From: an uncultured Opitutaceae bacterium
GTDB taxonomy: Bacteria; Verrucomicrobiota; Verrucomicrobiia; Opitutales; Opitutaceae
Length of the DNA: 37,373 nucleotides
Assembly: GCA_903862595.1 (NCBI GenBank)
Contig: CAIOYO010000101.1
Span: 1-37,373 of the forward strand
Direction of reading: 5' to 3'
Under the pieces are notes generated by a model that saw only the letters and a list, made by a program, of their open reading frames with translations, was not told the DNA's origin and made no database searches. Of the stretch, positions 25,701 to 33,035 are shown in pieces; positions within the stretch are counted from its first letter, which is position 1, and every line of letters begins with the position of its first letter. The translations under genes and the position numbers were made by a program.

Positions 25701-28380
25701 CCGAAAGCAATCTCGCGACATCATGGCGATGCAGGCCCGTGGTCGGCTCGTCGAGCAACAACAGGGCCGGCGACCCCTCCGATCCGTCAATAGGTCCGAG
25801 GTACTTGATCAGTTTGAGGCGCTGAGCCTCGCCCCCGCTGAGCGTATTGAGGGGCTGCCCCAGAGTGAGGTAGCCGAGACCGACAGCGTCCAAGGCCTTA
25901 AGGCGCACCTGCACCTTGGGATGATCGGCGAACAGCGGCAAGGCATCGGACACGCTGGAGGCAAGGAGGTCCGCGACCGAGCGTTCGTTCCAAGTGATCG
26001 CGAGCACCTCCGGGCGGAAGCGACGGCCTTCGCAGGTGGGACAGGGAACAAACACGTCGGACAGGAATTGCATCTCCACCCGCTCGTAGCCCAGGCCGAG
26101 GCAGTGCTCGCACCGACCGTCACCGGCGTTGAACGAGAAACTGGAGGCACTGAGGCCGCGTTCCCGGGCCTCCGGAGTCGCTGCGTAGAGTTCACGAATC
26201 GTGTCCCACGCTTCCGTGTACAGTGCCGGATTCGAGCGGGGTGTCCGCGATAGCGGTGACTGATCGACAAACACCACGTCGGAGAAGTCAGTCTGCCCTT
26301 CAATGCGCTCAATCGCTGCGGCGTCGTCCGTGAACTGATGTCGCAGTGCCTGCAGGCCCTGGAAAAGAGCGTGGTCGAGGAGGGTGGACTTACCCGAACC
26401 GGAAACGCCGCTGAGACACACGAGACGCCCGAGCGGCACCGAGACATCGAGGGCCCGCAAGTTATGCTTGGTCACGCCGCGCAGGTGGATTCTTGGGGTT
26501 TCCGCGGTGACGCTGCGCCGCAGGGCAGGTGGTCGGAGACTGCGGCGTCCGAACAGGTAGTCCCCGGTGAGGCTCGCCCGATCGGTGACCAGATCATTCA
26601 AGCTGCCGGAGAACACCACCTGTCCGCCGCGCGAACCAGGCTCGGGACCGATCTCGATCATATGGTCGGCCGCCCGGATCATCGCCTCATCGTGCTCGAC
26701 GACGACGACGGTGTTCCCGACGTCGGTGAGACGACGCACAATCGCAATGAGTCGATCCACGTCGCGGGCGTGCAGCCCGACGCTGGGTTCGTCGAGGACG
26801 AAGAGCGTATCGACCAAGGATGTGCCGAGGCAGGAGGTAAGATTCACTCGCTGCACCTCCCCGCCGGAAAGAGTCTTCGAAGGGCGATCGAGCGAGAGGT
26901 AACCGAGCCCGACCTGTTGGAGGTAGCGGAGGCGCGTCACGATGGCCTCGAATGCGCTTGCGGCGGAGCGTTCGGTGACGAGGGCCTTGTCCTCGGTCAT
27001 CAACGGCAGCAGGGAATCCACGGGCAGCTGATAAAGCTGCGGCAGGGTGCGCCCGCGCCACTGCCAGCAAAGGGATTCCGGTTGCAGGCGGGCGCCGGCG
27101 CAGGCGGGGCAGGGGTTGTAAGCGCGGTAGCGAGAGAGAAAGACGCGGACGTGCATCTTGTACGTGCTCTTCTCGAGCCAGCGGAAGAACCCCTTCACGC
27201 CGTACCATGCTTTCGGCCACTCGCGGCCCGACTCGCCGTAGTCGGGCTCTCCGTCGACCACCAGCGCGCGATGCTCCGGCGAGAGGTCGGCGAATGGCGC
27301 GTCCACCGGGATGCCGCGGCTGCGGGCGAAGCGGATCAGGTCCTTCTTCGATTCGCCGTAGACCTCACCCTCCCAGCAGCGGATCGCTCCCTCGCTGATC
27401 GATTTCGAGCCATCGGGAATTGCCAGCCGGTAGTCCACCTCGATCACGCGGCCGAAGCCGCGGCACTGCGGACAGGCCCCGAGAGGCGAATTGAAGGAGA
27501 AAAGCGCGGGAGCAGATGCGCGGAACCGCTGGCCCGTGACCGGGGAGCGCAGCCCGCGACAAAACCTCCCGAGCTCGCCAAGACCCTCGGCCGCGAGCAC
27601 GCGGAGTTCCCCGTCACCAAAGTGGAGCGCGGTCTCCGCCGCCTCGACAAAACGCGCGCGCTCGCTCTCGGTGACGCGGAGGCGATCCTGCACGACCTCG
27701 ACCTCGCGGGCGCCCGTCAGCGGCTCGGCCTGTTGGAGAAGGTCCTCGATGCGGGAAACGGCGGGCTCGCCGTTCGCGCCACCGGCGACGATCACGCGCT
27801 GGTACGTCTGGCTCAGCAGGGAAGAAAGCACCTCCCGCCACGCCAGCTTCTCTGGACGGCGGACGCGGAACGTGACGAGGATGGTCTCGGACCGATGAGC
27901 GGCCGAAACGCGCTGCCAGATCGCGGCGGGATGATCGTCGTGGATCGGCAGACCGGTGGCCGGATCGTGCAGGTGGGCCACCTGGGCGAACCAGACTTTG
28001 AAGAAGTCTGTTAGCTCCGTCATCGTACCGACGGTGGAGCGCGAGGTCTTCACCGTGTTGGTCTGCTCGATCGCGATCGAAGGACGGATGTTCTCGATCG
28101 CGTCGACCTGTGGCTTGCTCAGCAGATCGAGGAACTGTCGCGTGTAGGCACTGAACGTCTCGACATAGCGTCGCTGACCCTCCGCGTGGAGCGTATCGAA
28201 GACGAGCGACGACTTGCCTGCACCGCTCAGGCCGGTGACCACCACGAACTTTCCGAGCGGGATATCGAGATCGAATCCCTTCAGGTTATTCTGCCGTACA
28301 CCGCGCAGCCGAATGCACTCGGGTCGAGTGCGCGGCTCGAGCGCGGAAGGTGGGCGGACGGAGGGAGAACGGGAAGCCAC
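22729..28380 (-). CDS. uvrA: Double-length (tandem) excinuclease ABC subunit UvrA
   Basis: UvrA finds bulky DNA lesions and loads UvrB in nucleotide excision repair. At 1883 residues this is two UvrA units fused in one frame; ordinary UvrA is about 940. There are four ATPase P-loops: GLSGAGKSS (50-58), GVSGSGKST near 655, GVSGSGKST near 1013 and GPSGAGKST near 1553. Four LSGGE signatures (LSGGEVQR, LSGGEAQR x3) are matched by Walker B segments VLDEPSVGLH, LLDEPTTGLH, VLDEPSIGLH and, in the last, LLEEPTIGLH. Zinc-type CPxC pairs occur in all four, but the first Cys pair of the NBD1 zinc module is missing in both units. The start is GTG at 28378-28380. It lies 31 bases after ybeY on the same strand, so it may be the end of the phoH-pgpH-ybeY operon. 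Confidence 0.96.
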   Translation of the reverse strand: MASRSPSVRPPSALEPRTRPECIRLRGVRQNNLKGFDLDIPLGKFVVVTGLSGAGKSSLVFDTLHAEGQRRYVETFSAYTRQFLDLLSKPQVDAIENIRPSIAIEQTNTVKTSRSTVGTMTELTDFFKVWFAQVAHLHDPATGLPIHDDHPAAIWQRVSAAHRSETILVTFRVRRPEKLAWREVLSSLLSQTYQRVIVAGGANGEPAVSRIEDLLQQAEPLTGAREVEVVQDRLRVTESERARFVEAAETALHFGDGELRVLAAEGLGELGRFCRGLRSPVTGQRFRASAPALFSFNSPLGACPQCRGFGRVIEVDYRLAIPDGSKSISEGAIRCWEGEVYGESKKDLIRFARSRGIPVDAPFADLSPEHRALVVDGEPDYGESGREWPKAWYGVKGFFRWLEKSTYKMHVRVFLSRYRAYNPCPACAGARLQPESLCWQWRGRTLPQLYQLPVDSLLPLMTEDKALVTERSAASAFEAIVTRLRYLQQVGLGYLSLDRPSKTLSGGEVQRVNLTSCLGTSLVDTLFVLDEPSVGLHARDVDRLIAIVRRLTDVGNTVVVVEHDEAMIRAADHMIEIGPEPGSRGGQVVFSGSLNDLVTDRASLTGDYLFGRRSLRPPALRRSVTAETPRIHLRGVTKHNLRALDVSVPLGRLVCLSGVSGSGKSTLLDHALFQGLQALRHQFTDDAAAIERIEGQTDFSDVVFVDQSPLSRTPRSNPALYTEAWDTIRELYAATPEARERGLSASSFSFNAGDGRCEHCLGLGYERVEMQFLSDVFVPCPTCEGRRFRPEVLAITWNERSVADLLASSVSDALPLFADHPKVQVRLKALDAVGLGYLTLGQPLNTLSGGEAQRLKLIKYLGPIDGSEGSPALLLLDEPTTGLHRHDVARLLSVMQQIVDRGHSMIVIEHNLDVLKSADWIIELGPEAGLNGGQVVAEGAPEVVAGHSTATSPFLRAALGLESACPAEDRRQPASREHAQPSGVLRIAGAREHNLRDLSLEIPQRQLVVVTGVSGSGKSTLAFDIVFAEGQRRFMESMSPYARQFVEQLPRPEVDRIEGIPPTVAIEQRVTRGSRKSTVATITEVAQYLRLLFARVGIQHHPDTGRAVEPLSLAQLRRLLSRVTQSAPARRSSHLYLCAPLVRGRKGHHQPIATWIANHGYELMRVDGQLRPVSTFEKLDRYREHDIEVVVADLRQGGRRERGRDPLAEALRLGKGACFLLTPRGEVLSWFSTTRTDSETGESFPELDPKHFSHNSPRGWCPSCRGHGRIFPWMLEVEDGGGDDAEEALRRLREFGLEQADDVSGEGSPCPDCGGARLNRTSRAVRLPMRAGSPQSLPELLAETPAGLLRSLSRIKLDARGRLILKDIMPPIRERLRFLDEVGLGYLTLDRPTDTLSGGEAQRIRLAAQLGTNLAGVLYVLDEPSIGLHARDNQRLITTLERLRDKGNSVLVVEHDDELMSRADHLIDLGPGAGIHGGRILAEGPPAQVCATSTSVTGRLLRRGIAHPTRGAYRLPPSPRDPKQWLTLTGACARNLRGFDVSLPLARLVVVIGPSGAGKSTLVHELIGRGVEQARTEGVDRVRGARRSKAAAPHAQSTFAELRGAASFRSVVEVDQSPIGKTPRSTPATYLGIFDVIRTFFATLPESKVRGYTASRFSFNTAGGRCPTCEGAGRIRLEMAFMPETYLPCDDCRGLRYGAEVADIRWKGKNIGEVLQLSFEEAVEFFDFHATLSAVCRLMVDCGLGYLSLGQSSPTLSGGEAQRLKLVSELAAGLPGVRDRARGTAVRNLYLLEEPTIGLHLSDCERLIGVLHALVEQGHTVIVIEHHLDVIAEADWIVELGPDGGPDGGRLLFSGPLAALLSRRSSPTAPYLNRHLKRLVSAD

Positions 28381-28411
28381 GCCTCAGAGGAAGCGAGGGT
28401 TCCACGAAAAC

Positions 28412-28984
28412 TCAACGCCTCCGGCGAGGCGTCGTCTGGAACGCCGGAATCGCCGCGTGCTGCCGGAGCAGCTGCAGCGCGCGGCGCTCTGCAAGTCGCA
28501 TGCGGCGCTTCCGTGCCGGAGCCAGATCGTCGTAGCCGGCAAGGTGGAGGAGCCCGTGGACGAGGTAGAGGCTAAGTTCCTCGGCAAAGTCCCGCCCCTC
28601 CTCGCGCGCGTAGCGGGCGGCGGTGTCGACCGAAACGCACACCTCGCCGGCCGTTCCAGCCAGAACATCGGCTTCGAAGGTGATGACGTCCGTCAGGCTG
28701 GGGTCGCCAAGGAAACTGCCGTGCAGTTCGGCAAGAGCCGCGTCGCTCAGAAAGACCAGCGAGAGCTCGCCCGCTGGCAGGACACTGGGGGGGGGGCCTT
28801 TCTTGGCGGCAAATTGCGCGCGCGCGCGGGCGCGGGCGTTCGGCAGCAAATGCGGGAGATCGGCCGGGAGCACCCGGAAGCCCTCATCGAGGACCGCCAC
28901 CAGCCGCTTGACTGCCGCACTCGGTACGCGGACGCCCGGGTGCCGGCGGGCGATCAACACCGACCGGATCGAATCCCTGCTCAC
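28412..28984 (-). CDS. ybeY: Endoribonuclease YbeY (rRNA maturation factor), variant zinc site
   Basis: YbeY is a zinc-dependent endoribonuclease that helps 16S rRNA 3' maturation and ribosome quality control. The 190-residue protein has LTDVITF (97-103) and the signature HGLLHLAGYDD (143-153). The third zinc ligand of the usual H-G-x-L-H-L-x-G-Y-D-H motif is Asp153 instead of His. An Ala/Arg/Pro-rich insert at about 50-66 (RARARAQFAAKKGPPP) is partly encoded by a run of ten G on the plus strand (28787-28796). The start is GTG at 28982-28984, sharing GTGA with the stop of the preceding pgpH gene, so translation is coupled. phoH and ybeY in one cluster is a common arrangement. Asp can bind zinc, so activity is likely kept. 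Confidence 0.92.
   Translation of the reverse strand: MSRDSIRSVLIARRHPGVRVPSAAVKRLVAVLDEGFRVLPADLPHLLPNARARARAQFAAKKGPPPSVLPAGELSLVFLSDAALAELHGSFLGDPSLTDVITFEADVLAGTAGEVCVSVDTAARYAREEGRDFAEELSLYLVHGLLHLAGYDDLAPARKRRMRLAERRALQLLRQHAAIPAFQTTPRRRR
28787..28796 (+). repeat. Ten-base G homopolymer inside ybeY
   Basis: A run of ten G on the plus strand (ten C on the coding strand) encodes Pro-Pro-Pro after a Gly codon. Such tracts are prone to replication slippage and to sequencing error. The frame is intact as given: sequence on both sides continues the same protein. Confidence 0.95.
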
Positions 28985-31338
28985 GAGGACGCCTGCGTCG
29001 GAACCTCGCCGGCGCTCGGAGACGGATAGGCGACGCGACTGTGCAGCATATTGAGCAGCGTGAAGTTGAAGCTGCTCTTGATGCGACTCAGCTCATCGAA
29101 GGTGAGCGGGGCCTCGTCCAGTTGGCCATCGGCGACGCTGGCGCGGACGACCTGCTCGATCATCTCGCTGAGATGCTGAGGCGTCGCACGTCGGATCGAG
29201 CGGGAAGCGGCCTCACAGACGTCGGCGAGGTGGATGATGGCACTTTCCTTGAACTGCGGCCTCGGGCCGTCGTAACGGTAAGTGGTCTCGCAAACCCGGG
29301 ACCCATCGCTGCCCTCCCGCGAGGTCAAGCGCGAGGGCAGAGGACGAGAAACCTCCTGCATCGCGCGGTGGAAGAAGTAGCGGATCAATGTCGTGCCGTG
29401 GTGTTGCTGGATGACATCCACCACCGCGCGGGGGAGCTTGTGCTTGAGGGCCAGATCGACGCCGTCCTTCACGTGTGCCTTGATGATGAGGGCCGAGAGC
29501 GACGGATTGGCGTCGTCATGCGGATTCACCCCATCGCGCTGGTTCTCGACGAAGTAGTCCGGCTTGGTCGTCTTGCCGATGTCGTGGAAAAGGGCGCAGA
29601 CGCGGGCCAGCAGCGGATTGGCACCAATCGCATTCGCGGCGTTCTCGGAGAGTTGCGCGACAACGAGTGAGTGGTGGTAGGAGCCCGGCGCCTCCAGCTG
29701 CATGCGGCGCAGCAAGGGATGGTTGAAATCGGTCAGCTCTAGCAGCGTGATGTCGGTGGTCCTGCGGAACAGGGCCTCGAGGACGGGCAGCAGCCCGACG
29801 ACCAGGATACCGGAAAGCAGCCCGGTGACGGCGCCGGCGGACATTTCCCCCAGCACGGTTGCGACGGGTAGACGGTCAACGACGCCGAGGAGCAGCGCGA
29901 AGCCGGAGACGGTCGCGCCGCCGAGGAGTGCGGCGCGCACGACGCGACCGCGCTTGCGGCTGGAGCGCGCGGCGAGGACCGCGACCATGGGACCCACGAA
30001 CGAGAGGACCAGCAGATCGAGCCGGTTGCCGTAGATCACCGCGGTGAAGATGGAGATCAGCAATGCGGTGAAGATCGCGGCACCGGAACTGACGAGGATC
30101 GCGACGATGAGCGGGGCGAGCGCGGTCGGGGCGAGGTAGGGCAGCAGGGAGCCGGCCTCGGGATTCTCGGCAAAGAAGGGCAGGGAACCGGCCGCGTGGG
30201 TGGCGCGCACCAGCACGAGGTTGGTCAGCACCGTGAGGGCGAGCAGGCCTAGCCGTGAGTTGCTCGTCAGTGTCTCCGAGTCCTCGAGGCGCAGGTAGAT
30301 GACACTCGCCAGCACCATCGCGAGCACGAGCAGGATGCGACCGGACAATTGCAGCCCGTCGTTCAGGCCGATGTTCACATCGGCGAGCAGAGCTCTCCGG
30401 TGCGCCTGCAGCGCCTCGTACTGCTCGGTGGTCACGTTCGATCCTGGCTCGACCAGCGTCTGGCCCCGTTCCACCTTCACCGTGACCGGCCGCAATGCCT
30501 TCAGGGCCTCCTGCTGCAGTCGTTCCGTCGCGGCCCGGTCATAGACGAGATTAGGCGCGAGACCGCCTTGGAAGATGCGGTAGAGCGCGAGCAGCGCCTC
30601 CCGGCCCAGCCCCTCCGCACCGAGATTAATGCGCAGGAACGTGTGGGCCTCCTCGAGGGACTGCACGGAACGCTGTGCGACCTCGCCATCGGGCTTGAGC
30701 ACCCGAAACACAGTCATACGCCCCTCGGTCTCCGCGCCCACGATGGCACCATCGTGGACGCCCTCCGCGTAGATTTCGCGCAGGACCACGAGCGAACTCT
30801 CCATCAGCTGATAGCGTAGCTTGGCATCACCGAGATCGAGGAACAGGGCGACGTGCTCAAGCCCGGCGCGATACGGCCCGCGCGCATTGAAGTCGTTCAC
30901 GATCGGCGCGAGCGCCGCGACCCGCAGCGTTCCCGGCGGGTGATCCTTCTCGAAGCGCTCAAGCGCATCCACCAGGTCGCGGATGGCGGAGTCGAAGCGG
31001 TGGAGTGCCTCTTGGTCGAGGCGGTAAACAGGCGGAGTCCGATCGCGCACCTGCTCGTTCTGCAGGCGGGTCCGCTCGGCGCTCTCGTACGTAAACGGGA
31101 CCGAAGCGGTGATGCGCACCGCCGCGCGTTGATTGGGCAACAGAAAGATGTCGTTGCTTGAGACCCCGACCGAGCTCACGAGCACGATCGCGGCCACCGT
31201 GGCCACGAAGATCAGGCCGGCAATGAGACGGCTGGTCTCCCATTGGTCCCAACGGGCCGACAGGCTGGCGGCGCGAAGCCGCTTGCGAGGCGCCGCCGCG
31301 CCGCCGCGCAGGAGCTTCAAACGATCAATGAGCGGCAT
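28981..31338 (-). CDS. pgpH: 7TM-HD membrane protein, c-di-AMP phosphodiesterase PgpH type
   Basis: This 785-residue protein fits the 7TMR-HD family whose studied member PgpH hydrolyses cyclic di-AMP. Order: N-terminal cytoplasmic part, membrane segment at about 38-58, an extracytoplasmic helical domain (about 60-325; FTYESAERTRLQNEQV, then YRLDQEALHRFDS), a block of several membrane segments at about 330-525, and an HD domain with SYHHSLVVAQLSENAA and LFHDIGKTTKPDYF (His-Asp near 584). Downstream DVIQQHHGTT holds further metal-ligand histidines. It sits between phoH and ybeY, the same order as in many Firmicutes and other bacteria. Stop TGA overlaps the ybeY GTG. Substrate by family knowledge; activity is not shown here. 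Confidence 0.92.
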   Translation of the reverse strand: MPLIDRLKLLRGGAAAPRKRLRAASLSARWDQWETSRLIAGLIFVATVAAIVLVSSVGVSSNDIFLLPNQRAAVRITASVPFTYESAERTRLQNEQVRDRTPPVYRLDQEALHRFDSAIRDLVDALERFEKDHPPGTLRVAALAPIVNDFNARGPYRAGLEHVALFLDLGDAKLRYQLMESSLVVLREIYAEGVHDGAIVGAETEGRMTVFRVLKPDGEVAQRSVQSLEEAHTFLRINLGAEGLGREALLALYRIFQGGLAPNLVYDRAATERLQQEALKALRPVTVKVERGQTLVEPGSNVTTEQYEALQAHRRALLADVNIGLNDGLQLSGRILLVLAMVLASVIYLRLEDSETLTSNSRLGLLALTVLTNLVLVRATHAAGSLPFFAENPEAGSLLPYLAPTALAPLIVAILVSSGAAIFTALLISIFTAVIYGNRLDLLVLSFVGPMVAVLAARSSRKRGRVVRAALLGGATVSGFALLLGVVDRLPVATVLGEMSAGAVTGLLSGILVVGLLPVLEALFRRTTDITLLELTDFNHPLLRRMQLEAPGSYHHSLVVAQLSENAANAIGANPLLARVCALFHDIGKTTKPDYFVENQRDGVNPHDDANPSLSALIIKAHVKDGVDLALKHKLPRAVVDVIQQHHGTTLIRYFFHRAMQEVSRPLPSRLTSREGSDGSRVCETTYRYDGPRPQFKESAIIHLADVCEAASRSIRRATPQHLSEMIEQVVRASVADGQLDEAPLTFDELSRIKSSFNFTLLNMLHSRVAYPSPSAGEVPTQASS

Positions 31339-31373
31339 GGCGCACGCACTCCCGAAGGAAGGAACCCGTTGAA

Positions 31374-31404
31374 GCTGAGTTGCAACTAATCAACACAACT
31401 CAGC
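31374..31404 (-). terminator. Hairpin between phoH and pgpH (attenuator or stabiliser)
   Basis: GCTGAGTTG (31374-31382) pairs perfectly with CAACTCAGC (31396-31404) around a 13-base loop. It begins one base after the phoH stop and ends 35 bases before the pgpH ATG on the minus strand. No U tract follows, so partial attenuation or mRNA stabilisation is more likely than full termination. Confidence 0.45.
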
Positions 31405-31405
31405 A

Positions 31406-32386
31406 TTATCCCACGTTTTCGTCGCTTTGGCCAATCGGGTTTTTGTAACGGTCGTAGGCTTCGATGATCTTCAAGACCAGCGGATGGCGGACAACGTCGG
31501 CACCGCTAAAGGTATGCAGGTCGATGCCCTCGATGCCTCTCAGGATCCGCCCGACTTCCACGAGTCCGCTCTGCTTGCTCCTCGGCAGATCGATCTGCGT
31601 GAGGTCGCCGGTGACCACCATCCGTGACTCCTCACCCAGGCGGGTCAGGAACATCATCATCTGCTCCGGGGTCGTATTCTGGGCCTCGTCGAGAATGACA
31701 AAGGCATTGTTCAGCGTGCGCCCTCGCATGTAGGCAAGGGGAGCGATCTCGATGACCCCTTTCTCGGTCAGCACGGAGATGTCCTTGGCGTCGAGCATGT
31801 CCTGCATCGCATCGTAGAGTGGTCGCAGGTACGGCAGGATCTTCTCGCGCAGGTCGCCGGGAAGGAAGCCGAGGGTTTCGCCGGCCTCCACGGCGGGCCG
31901 CGTTAGCACGATGCGCTGAATCTGATTCTTGAGCAGGAGACTGATGGCGTGGGCCACGGCGAGGTACGTCTTTCCGGTGCCGGCGGGACCGATCCCGAAC
32001 ACGACCGGATTGCGCATCATCGACTGGAGATAGAGTTTCTGGCCGAGGGTCTTCGGCACGATCGTCTTTCGCTGGGTGGTGATCACCAGCGGCTCGCCGA
32101 AGAGTCGACGGAGCGACTCGACCTCCCCGCGGGCGAGCGTTTCGACGATGCGAACGAAGTCGTTCGAGCGGATGGCGACGCCCTGAGTGCGCAGGTCGTT
32201 GAGAAAGCCAAAGAGCATCTCCACGCGCTTGACGTTCGCCTCCTCTCCTTCAATGCGCAGCCAGTCGTCGCGCGCGACGAGGGAAGCGTGGAGGAGGCGC
32301 TCCACGACGGAGAGATTCTCTTCGCGTCCTCCGTACAGCTGATTCAGGTGGCGCGGGGTGGGGTAGCGGAGCGTACTGATGGCCAT
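31406..32386 (-). CDS. phoH: PhoH-like ATPase (PhoH/YbeZ family)
   Basis: PhoH-like proteins are cytoplasmic P-loop ATPases linked to RNA metabolism and often work with YbeY. The 326-residue protein has an N-terminal KH-like part (20-100; RLLHASLVARDDWLRIEG), then Walker A GPAGTGKTY (133-141), VLTRPAVEAGETLGFLPGD (160-178), and Walker B FVILDEAQNTTP (229-240) with VVTGDLTQIDLP (257-268). The frame is open to 32623, but the upstream part is Ser/Pro-rich and overlaps the HIT gene; MAISTLRYPTPRHL at 32386 gives the normal length. It follows the HIT gene by 34 bases and heads pgpH, ybeY and uvrA, all on the same strand. Confidence 0.95.
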   Translation of the reverse strand: MAISTLRYPTPRHLNQLYGGREENLSVVERLLHASLVARDDWLRIEGEEANVKRVEMLFGFLNDLRTQGVAIRSNDFVRIVETLARGEVESLRRLFGEPLVITTQRKTIVPKTLGQKLYLQSMMRNPVVFGIGPAGTGKTYLAVAHAISLLLKNQIQRIVLTRPAVEAGETLGFLPGDLREKILPYLRPLYDAMQDMLDAKDISVLTEKGVIEIAPLAYMRGRTLNNAFVILDEAQNTTPEQMMMFLTRLGEESRMVVTGDLTQIDLPRSKQSGLVEVGRILRGIEGIDLHTFSGADVVRHPLVLKIIEAYDRYKNPIGQSDENVG

Positions 32387-32420
32387 GGCGGGCGCGAGAG
32401 GGGGAGAGGGCGAAGGTCGA

Positions 32421-32933
32421 TCAGGCCGAGCTGGACGAGAGCGCACGGGCCGCTTCGTCGAGCTTGCCCCAGGTGGCGTCGAGCGACTCGGGGAGGATGC
32501 GCGTATCTCCGAGCACTGGCATGAAATTGGTGTCGCCGGTCCACCGCGGGACGATGTGGGCGTGCAGATGATCAATGCTGCCGCCGGAGGGACGGCCGAG
32601 GTTGAAGCCGATATTGAATGCATCGGGCTTCATGACGACGCGGAGAAGGCGTTTGCCGAACGTGATCTCCGCCACAAGGTCCGCGCCTTCTTCCGCGGAC
32701 AGGGCCTCGAGGTCGTCCACCTCGCGAAACGGGATCGCGAGAAGGTGTCCCGGATTGTACGGGAAGCGATTCAGCATGAGGTACGAAAGCCGGGAGCGGT
32801 GCACGATGAGCGCCGTGCGGTCGTCTCCGAGTCTCGGCAGATCAGAGAAGGGGCGGGGCGTCTGTGGTTCCTTTGGCCCGGCGACGTACTCCATGCGCCA
32901 ATAGGGATGCAGAGAGGCGAAAGGGGACTCCAT
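32421..32933 (-). CDS. HIT family hydrolase
   Basis: A 170-residue histidine-triad protein. The conserved H-x-H-x-H is at 122-126 (SIDHLHAHIVPRW), with the middle His as nucleophile in the family, and HIT strands LIVHRSRLSYLMLNRFPYNPGHLLAIPFR precede it as two short stretches around residue 43 and 60. HIT proteins hydrolyse or transfer nucleotidyl groups, for example from dinucleoside polyphosphates; the N-terminal part with AGPKEPQ is like AP4A-hydrolase-type HITs. It is cytoplasmic and is the first gene of the leftward series leading into phoH. Substrate is not known. It is divergent from fabF with a 102-base gap. Confidence 0.9.
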   Translation of the reverse strand: MESPFASLHPYWRMEYVAGPKEPQTPRPFSDLPRLGDDRTALIVHRSRLSYLMLNRFPYNPGHLLAIPFREVDDLEALSAEEGADLVAEITFGKRLLRVVMKPDAFNIGFNLGRPSGGSIDHLHAHIVPRWTGDTNFMPVLGDTRILPESLDATWGKLDEAARALSSSSA

Positions 32934-33035
32934 GGGTGCGGCTGGGGATGCAATCCGGTGGAGCTCGGGAAGTCAAAGCCGGCCTGCCGCTCGCCGCTTG
33001 CGGAGTCCGGGAAAACTGCTTGAAGTGCCGGTTCG

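Noticed and set aside
26338-28014. Plus-strand open frame of 558 codons inside uvrA
   Set aside because: Antisense to conserved UvrA motifs; no independent support.
32387-32623. N-terminal extension of PhoH
   Set aside because: The extension is low-complexity Ser/Pro sequence antisense in style to the HIT gene it overlaps; the start at 32386 gives the normal PhoH length.
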